From: an uncultured Faecalibacterium sp.
GTDB lineage: Bacteria > Bacillota > Clostridia > Oscillospirales > Ruminococcaceae
DNA length: 11,374 nt
Assembly (NCBI GenBank): GCA_934503275.1
Contig: CAKSVD010000034.1
Coordinates: 1-11,374, forward strand
Reading direction: 5' to 3'
Positions 8,318 through 11,374 of this stretch are shown here, one piece after another. Position numbers and translations under genes: made by a program. Positions within the stretch are counted from its first letter, which is position 1; each line of letters opens with the position of its first letter. The notes beneath the pieces are model-generated. The model was not told where the DNA came from. It was given only the letters and a program-made list of their open reading frames with translations, and made no database searches.

Positions 8318-9889
8318 ATGCCTTTTCCCCTCGACCATTACATTGAAGCCTCTCATGTTGATTACAAGGAACGTCTTGAAGAGAAAAAGCCGCGCAGCTG
8401 GCTGAAATCCGTGTCGGCATTTGCCAATACCGAGGGCGGACACCTGATTTTTGGCGTAAAGAATGAGCCGCGCGAGGTCGTAGGATTGGAAAATCCGCAG
8501 GCTGTGGTGAGCAGATTGACGGAACTTATCAAAGTCCGCATTGACCCTACACCACGCTATCGGGTGCGGGAGGTCGAAATAGAGGGCAAGTCCTGCGTTG
8601 ATCTGGAAGTACAGGACGGCCCGGCGTATCCATATTATTATGCCTTTGACGGTTCCCATACGGCCTATGTGCGGCATGGTGACCAGTCCGAAGAAGCCAC
8701 TTCACGGGAACTGAACGAGCTGATACTGCAAGGTATGAACCAGACCTTTGATGCCCTGCCCAGTTCTTATCGAATGGGTGATGTCAGTTTTACACTGCTG
8801 GCCGCGACGTTTAAGACTCTGAAAAAAGAGGATTTCGACCTCGAAAAAGACTTGCCATCCGCAGGATTGGTAACAGATGATGGACAAATCACGAATGGCG
8901 GCCTGCTGCTTTGCGATCAGGGCGTTCTGAAACAATCCCGTATTTTCTGCACCCGCTGGAAAGGCAACTACAAGGGCAGCATTGAAGAAGATGCTCTGGA
9001 TGACAAGGAATTTCAGGGTGCAAGTCTGATCACGCTGCTGCAAAATGCGGAAGATTTTGTTCGCAACAACAGCAAAAACCCGTGGAGCATCCGTGGTATG
9101 ACCCGCGAAGAACGCAGTGACTACCCGTATAAAGCCGTTCGTGAGGTGCTGGTCAATGCACTGATTCATCGGAATTATCAGATTCTTGGTTCGGAGATTC
9201 ATGTGGAAGTGTTCGATGACCGGCTGGAGATCACTTCGCCGGGCGGCATGATGAATGGCCGCAGGGTGCAGGATATGGATATCCGGCATATTCCGTCTAT
9301 GCGGCGCAATCAGGTTATTTCAGACGTGTTCTCACGGCTTGGCTTTATGGAGCGCCGTGGCAGCGGCATTGACCGCATCCTGAACTCTTATGTGGAAGTG
9401 GCTCAGAAGCCGACTTTCTACTCAGATTCGGATTTCTTTATCGTTACGCTGCCGAATAGAAGTGTAGCGACTCCGGCACAAGTCAGTATGGAAAGTGTGG
9501 AGGCTCAGCCTGCAAAAGTATCGACTTCTTCAAAAAAAGTGGCAACCTCGACCCTAGAAGTGGCAACCCCGCAAGAAAAAGTGGAAACCTCGACCCTAAA
9601 AGTGGCAACTTCCCAAGAAAAAGTGGCAACCTCAGAAAAAGAGGATATGGACAGCGAGGTAGCCAATTTCAAAAATCAGCTGGATGGGACTAACTTTGGA
9701 AGCAGAACAAAAGAGAAAACTTTAGGGCTTTTCAAAAGATACAGATACGAATACTCTTTTCATTCCATCAATGTGGCTCAATTCTTCGATGTGAAGATTT
9801 CTCGTGCCAATGCCATCATCCGGGATCTCCGTCGTCTTGGCATTGTCGAATCTCCGCAATATGGAGTGTATCAGTTTATAAGAAAGTAG
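8318..9889 (+). CDS. AlbA_2 / GHKL-like ATPase / winged-helix protein
   Basis: This 523-aa protein has three parts. Residues about 8-125 are an AlbA_2 (Schlafen-type) nucleic-acid-binding domain with E10-x4-D15-Y-K17 and AFANTEGGHLIFGV (34-47). Residues about 260-385 carry the marks of the GHKL-type ATPase-like module common in this family: VREVLVNALIHRNY (274-287, N box with N280), DRLEITSPGG (301-310) and RRGSGIDR (346-353). A KVATS-type repeat linker (about 385-445) joins this to a C-terminal winged-helix-like domain (about 460-523). Proteins of this layout are usually annotated as transcriptional regulators or ATP-binding proteins and often accompany restriction or defence genes. It could regulate the hsd operon or act as an effector; the sequence does not decide. 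The ATG is preceded by a weak AGGTG site (8308-8312). Composition is intermediate between the host-like and AT-rich genes. Confidence 0.88.
   Translation: MPFPLDHYIEASHVDYKERLEEKKPRSWLKSVSAFANTEGGHLIFGVKNEPREVVGLENPQAVVSRLTELIKVRIDPTPRYRVREVEIEGKSCVDLEVQDGPAYPYYYAFDGSHTAYVRHGDQSEEATSRELNELILQGMNQTFDALPSSYRMGDVSFTLLAATFKTLKKEDFDLEKDLPSAGLVTDDGQITNGGLLLCDQGVLKQSRIFCTRWKGNYKGSIEEDALDDKEFQGASLITLLQNAEDFVRNNSKNPWSIRGMTREERSDYPYKAVREVLVNALIHRNYQILGSEIHVEVFDDRLEITSPGGMMNGRRVQDMDIRHIPSMRRNQVISDVFSRLGFMERRGSGIDRILNSYVEVAQKPTFYSDSDFFIVTLPNRSVATPAQVSMESVEAQPAKVSTSSKKVATSTLEVATPQEKVETSTLKVATSQEKVATSEKEDMDSEVANFKNQLDGTNFGSRTKEKTLGLFKRYRYEYSFHSINVAQFFDVKISRANAIIRDLRRLGIVESPQYGVYQFIRK
9536..9634 (+). repeat. 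42-bp in-frame tandem repeat in the linker of the second AlbA_2 protein
   Basis: Two full 42-bp units (9536-9577 and 9578-9619) and the start of a third (9620-9634) encode KVATSTLEVATPQE, KVETSTLKVATSQE and KVATS. Each 14-residue unit is itself two heptads of the form KVxTSxx, so the ancestral unit is about 21 bp. More diverged heptads extend upstream from about 9460. The unit is a multiple of three, so slippage changes linker length without breaking the frame. The linker is rich in Lys, Val, Thr, Ser and Glu and joins the ATPase-like module to the C-terminal winged helix. Confidence 0.85.
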
Positions 9890-9947
9890 AAAGTAAAATC
9901 GCTTTGCAAACCGAAATATTGGCAGAACTAATATTTTATTGGAACGA

Positions 9948-9988
9948 GTTAATATAATTTGAATTATCATAATCGAAATTATATTAAC
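9948..9988. repeat. 41-bp AT-rich palindrome downstream of the last island gene
   Basis: GTTAATATAATTT (9948-9960) and AAATTATATTAAC (9976-9988) are perfect 13-bp inverted arms. The 15-bp centre holds a second palindrome, ATTAT-C-ATAAT (9963-9973), so nearly the whole element is self-complementary. It lies 58 bp after the stop codon at 9889 and 12 bp before the terminator hairpin. With no GC-rich stem or U tract it is not a standard terminator. It could be an operator, a cruciform or a recombination-related site. The DNA between 9890 and 9947 shows nothing else. Confidence 0.7.
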
Positions 9989-10000
9989 CACTTGTGTGAA

Positions 10001-10048
10001 AATGCCCACTCCCCTGAGAACTCCTCAGACGAGTGGGCATTCTTCTTT
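10001..10048 (+). terminator. Rho-independent terminator after the island genes
   Basis: AATGCCCACTC (10001-10011) and GAGTGGGCATT (10031-10041) pair perfectly; an inner CTGAG/CTCAG (10014-10018/10024-10028) extends the hairpin, and TCTTCTTT follows. It would stop transcription running from the hsd operon and the second AlbA_2 gene. The A-rich left side gives some bidirectional character. Confidence 0.75.
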
Positions 10049-10306
10049 CCGTGTATCAAATTTACCTTTGTGGTCACTCAAATCGCCACCAAGTCACGGA
10101 TCAAAAATCATCATTTTTTATTTGTCCAAGAGTAAGTGCACGGTTTCTGCACTGTTTTTGCACGGTTTCAAGAGATGCAATGGGCACTCTGACTTGCAAA
10201 ATACGACAAAGGGTGCAGAAATTACGCAGTGAAAAATCACGATGCTTTGCACAAAAATGGCGCAAACTCGAAACTTTTAAAATCAGAGTGTTCTGCCCGG
10301 TGGGCG
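10049..10306. other. Noncoding right end of the island
   Basis: I see no supported gene here. The stretch contains the three-copy 11-bp iteron array (10137-10169). The minus strand is open for about 70 codons up to a stop at 10101-10103, without a plausible start codon or ribosome binding site; its translation ends ETVQKQCRNRALTLGQIKNDDF-like, which faintly resembles the TVQRSCK tail next to the left-end integrase fragment. This could be another integrase ghost or simply the iterons read in frame. A partial echo of the att core, CTTTTAAAATCAGAG (10274-10288), precedes the right att copy. Confidence 0.4.
10137..10169 (+). repeat. Right-end 11-bp iterons (three copies)
   Basis: Three exactly abutting 11-mers are seen: TGCACGGTTTC (10137-10147), TGCACTGTTTT (10148-10158) and TGCACGGTTTC (10159-10169). 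The first and third are identical. A similar two-copy array lies at 417-438 near the other end, in the same orientation. Eleven base pairs is about one helical turn, so a protein bound at each copy would sit on one face of the DNA. Their place 137 bp inside the right att repeat suggests arm-type recombinase or excisionase sites (inference). Confidence 0.65.
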
Positions 10307-10354
10307 CTTTTAATCAGAGGGCCAAGGATTCGAGTTCCCTCGAGCGCACCAAAA
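10307..10354 (+). repeat. Right attachment-site repeat (attR), displaced tRNA-Lys 3' end
   Basis: This is the second copy of the 48-bp core, matching 317-364 at 47 positions. It lacks the 5' part of a tRNA (no matching acceptor or D arm upstream), so it is not a gene. The single change, A at 10325, would break a T-stem pair, consistent with a copy no longer under selection. Confidence 0.92.
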
Positions 10355-10355
10355 G

Positions 10356-10396
10356 GACGATAAATCGTTGAATCAAACGGTTTGTCGTCTTTTTTA
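10356..10396 (+). terminator. Displaced original terminator of tRNA-Lys
   Basis: GACGATAAATCGTT (10356-10369) pairs along its full length, with two G-U pairs, with AACGGTTTGTCGTC (10376-10389) around a 6-nt loop. A run of T follows from 10390. It begins 6 bp after the displaced CCA (10349-10351), just as the terminator at 361 abuts the real tRNA, so before integration it probably ended the tRNA-Lys transcript. Confidence 0.8.
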
Positions 10397-10417
10397 TTTT
10401 ATACGGGCTTTTTGAGC

Positions 10418-10462
10418 TTGTACCTATGATTTTTTCAAAAATTTTAGAGGTCAGAGGTACAA
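10418..10462. repeat. Inverted repeat before a 14-codon reading frame
   Basis: TTGTACCT (10418-10425) and AGGTACAA (10455-10462) are perfect 8-bp arms, enclosing a smaller ATTTTT-TC-AAAAAT palindrome (10429-10442). It sits just outside the island, immediately before the ATG at 10465. It may be an operator or the end of an older insertion; no function can be assigned. Confidence 0.35.
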
Positions 10463-10464
10463 AA

Positions 10465-10509
10465 ATGAAGAAGATTCAGAAGAATACAGCCCGGTTTGAT
10501 AATCTATAG
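10465..10509 (+). other. 14-codon open reading frame, possible gene remnant
   Basis: An ATG at 10465, preceded by an AGAGGT-like site (10453-10458), opens a frame reading MKKIQKNTARFDNL and then TAG. It could be a leader peptide or the broken 5' end of a chromosomal gene disrupted near the IS relic. Without a homologue this is not a confident gene. From its end to the transposase relic at 10588 I see no other feature. Confidence 0.2.
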
Positions 10510-10587
10510 CAATTTTCAATAATACAGCAGAGAGTACTTTAACTTTTGAGAAAAAGTGATATAACAGGGGCAAAGAAGGTGAGTGCT

Positions 10588-11218
10588 ATGTTGCACAACG
10601 AAGCTCGAAAGTTGATTCTGGAAGGATCTGGAAGGATACGATAAGGGTGTCAGTGTAAAGGAACTGGCAAAATGCTTTTCTGTAAACACCTGTTCGGTCT
10701 ATCGCTTGCTGAAGCGTCGGAACGAAACGGGCAGCTACGAAACTCGGACGAATCTCCATGGAAAGAAGCCAAAATTGTCCGATGCAGATCATCAGCATAT
10801 TCTTTCACTTCTGGAGAAACAGCCGGATATCACTTGTCTGGAAATCATTGAAACGTTGAATTTGCCTGTCAGCATTGATACTGTCTGGCGTTTTCTTCAG
10901 AAAGCAGGATATCGCCGTAAGAAGAAATCTCTTCATGCCAGTGAACAGGAGCGTCCCCGATGTGGCCGAGAAAAGGAAAAACTGGAACGGCCTTATATCT
11001 GGATTCAAGGCAAGTGATCTTGTGTTTCTGGATGAAAGCGGATGCAATACGGATATGACAAGGCGGTATGCCTATTCGCTTGGTGGAAGCAGAACTGTCG
11101 ATTCTGCACCACTTTCCAAGCCCAGGAACACGACCATTCTGTCATCCATCCAGTTGGATGGGACACTACGGTATACCACTTTTTTCAGGTGGAACGACTG
11201 TAGAGAGGTTTAAGCGGT
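10588..11218 (+). pseudogene. IS630-family transposase, frameshifted and truncated
   Basis: Stitching frames together gives a recognisable IS630-type (Tc1/mariner superfamily) DDE transposase. An N-terminal helix-turn-helix region has a [27 protein letters not shown] order, a second helix-turn-helix spans about 10760-10910, and the start of the catalytic domain reads LVFLDESGCNT with the first catalytic Asp. The ATG at 10588 follows AAGGTGAG (10576-10583). Three lesions break it: a 10-bp tandem duplication at 10618-10637, an extra C in the CCCC run at 10955-10958, and an extra T in the run at 11180-11185. After an SGGTTVERFKRY-like segment the homology ends near 11218, so the rest, with the second Asp and final acidic residue, is gone. 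I could not define the terminal inverted repeats. It lies outside the island. Confidence 0.85.
10618..10637 (+). repeat. 10-bp tandem duplication disrupting the transposase
   Basis: CTGGAAGGAT occurs twice in direct tandem (10618-10627 and 10628-10637). Removing one copy joins [13 protein letters not shown] to [12 protein letters not shown] and restores the frame. This is a true inactivating lesion rather than a homopolymer reading error. Confidence 0.8.
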
Positions 11219-11247
11219 ATGCGCTTTAATTTTGAAAATCGCTATAA

Positions 11248-11291
11248 ACAAAACAGGAGGGACAGCTCGCGGGCTGTCCCTCCTGTTTTGT
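11248..11291 (-). terminator. Strong rho-independent terminator downstream of rsmE
   Basis: Perfect 19-bp arms (11248-11266 and 11273-11291) enclose the loop TCGCGG. The GC-rich inner stem is GGAGGGACAGC, and A/T tracts flank both sides. On the minus strand the stem begins 7 bp after the rsmE stop and ends in a TGTTTTGTTTATA tract. It is likely bidirectional and would also shield rsmE from rightward transcripts. Confidence 0.85.
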
Positions 11292-11298
11292 AAAGCTC

Positions 11299-11374
11299 TT
11301 ATTCCAAATTCCCCGTCAGGGTCATGACGGCGGAGAGAACGGCCAGAGGGGCCGTCTCGCAGCGGAGGATGCGG
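11299..11374 (-). CDS. rsmE: 16S rRNA (uracil-1498-N3) methyltransferase RsmE, C-terminal end (partial)
   Basis: The minus strand from the right edge to a TAA at 11301-11299 encodes RILRCETAPLAVLSAVM followed by TLTGNLE. This matches the conserved end of RsmE, in which the SPOUT (alpha/beta knot) fold closes with (L/I)GxRILRxETA just before the C-terminus. That ending forms part of the SAM-binding knot. RsmE methylates N3 of U1498 in 16S rRNA. Only the last 24 codons are present; the gene continues beyond the window. It is presumably chromosomal core sequence flanking the island. Confidence 0.85.
   Translation of the reverse strand, partial: RILRCETAPLAVLSAVMTLTGNLE

Noticed and set aside
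7868..8677. 269-codon minus-strand open frame over the hsdR end and the next gene's start
   Set aside because: It overlaps two well-supported plus-strand genes and shows no recognisable domain.
9536..9634. CRISPR-like repeat array
   Set aside because: The units abut with no spacers and are in-frame coding repeats.
10307..10351. Second tRNA gene at the right end
   Set aside because: Only the 3' part from the anticodon loop is present; there is no 5' acceptor or D arm, so it is an att duplicate.
9996..10371. Two overlapping plus-strand open frames of 78 and 112 codons
   Set aside because: They run through a terminator hairpin, the iterons and the att repeat, have no ribosome binding site and no recognisable protein.

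Overview
The window looks like chromosomal DNA of a GC-rich gut Clostridium relative, most likely Faecalibacterium or a close Oscillospiraceae/Ruminococcaceae genome. The reasons are the host-like genes of roughly 55-60% GC, strong AGGAGG ribosome binding sites, Firmicutes-type TTGACA/TATAAT promoters, and the sequence of the RsmE C-terminus at the right edge. The genus is a judgement from memory of such sequences, not a search result.

Layout. The left edge (1-285) holds the first 14 codons of a leftward exported protein, with its promoter. A complete tRNA-Lys(UUU) gene lies at 286-361. From within that tRNA (317) to a second copy of its 3' end (10354) lies a genomic island bounded by a 48-bp direct repeat with one mismatch, offset by exactly 9990 bp. 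Just inside the left repeat is a small relic of a tyrosine integrase. Tandem 11-bp iterons lie near both ends. I read this as an old integrative island that has lost its integrase.

The island carries one rightward gene set. It starts with a near-consensus promoter (625-653), then hsdM (N6-adenine methyltransferase), hsdS (specificity), an AlbA_2/Schlafen-like protein, a small single-pass membrane protein and hsdR (DUF4145, nuclease and helicase). A separate larger AlbA_2 protein follows, with a GHKL-type ATPase-like domain and a repeat-rich linker. HsdM, HsdS and HsdR should form a complete type I restriction-modification enzyme. The two AT-rich genes wedged between hsdS and hsdR, and the AlbA_2 gene after hsdR, are candidate accessory defence or regulatory genes. 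Composition changes sharply: hsdM and hsdR are GC-rich, whereas the hsdS recognition domains and the two inserted genes are AT-rich, which suggests modular exchange.

Right flank. After the last gene come a 41-bp AT-rich palindrome, a terminator, a noncoding stretch with three iterons, and the displaced tRNA 3' end with what is probably the tRNA's original terminator. Outside the island lie a decayed, truncated IS630-family transposase (10588-11218), a strong 19-bp-stem terminator, and the C-terminal end of a leftward rsmE gene.
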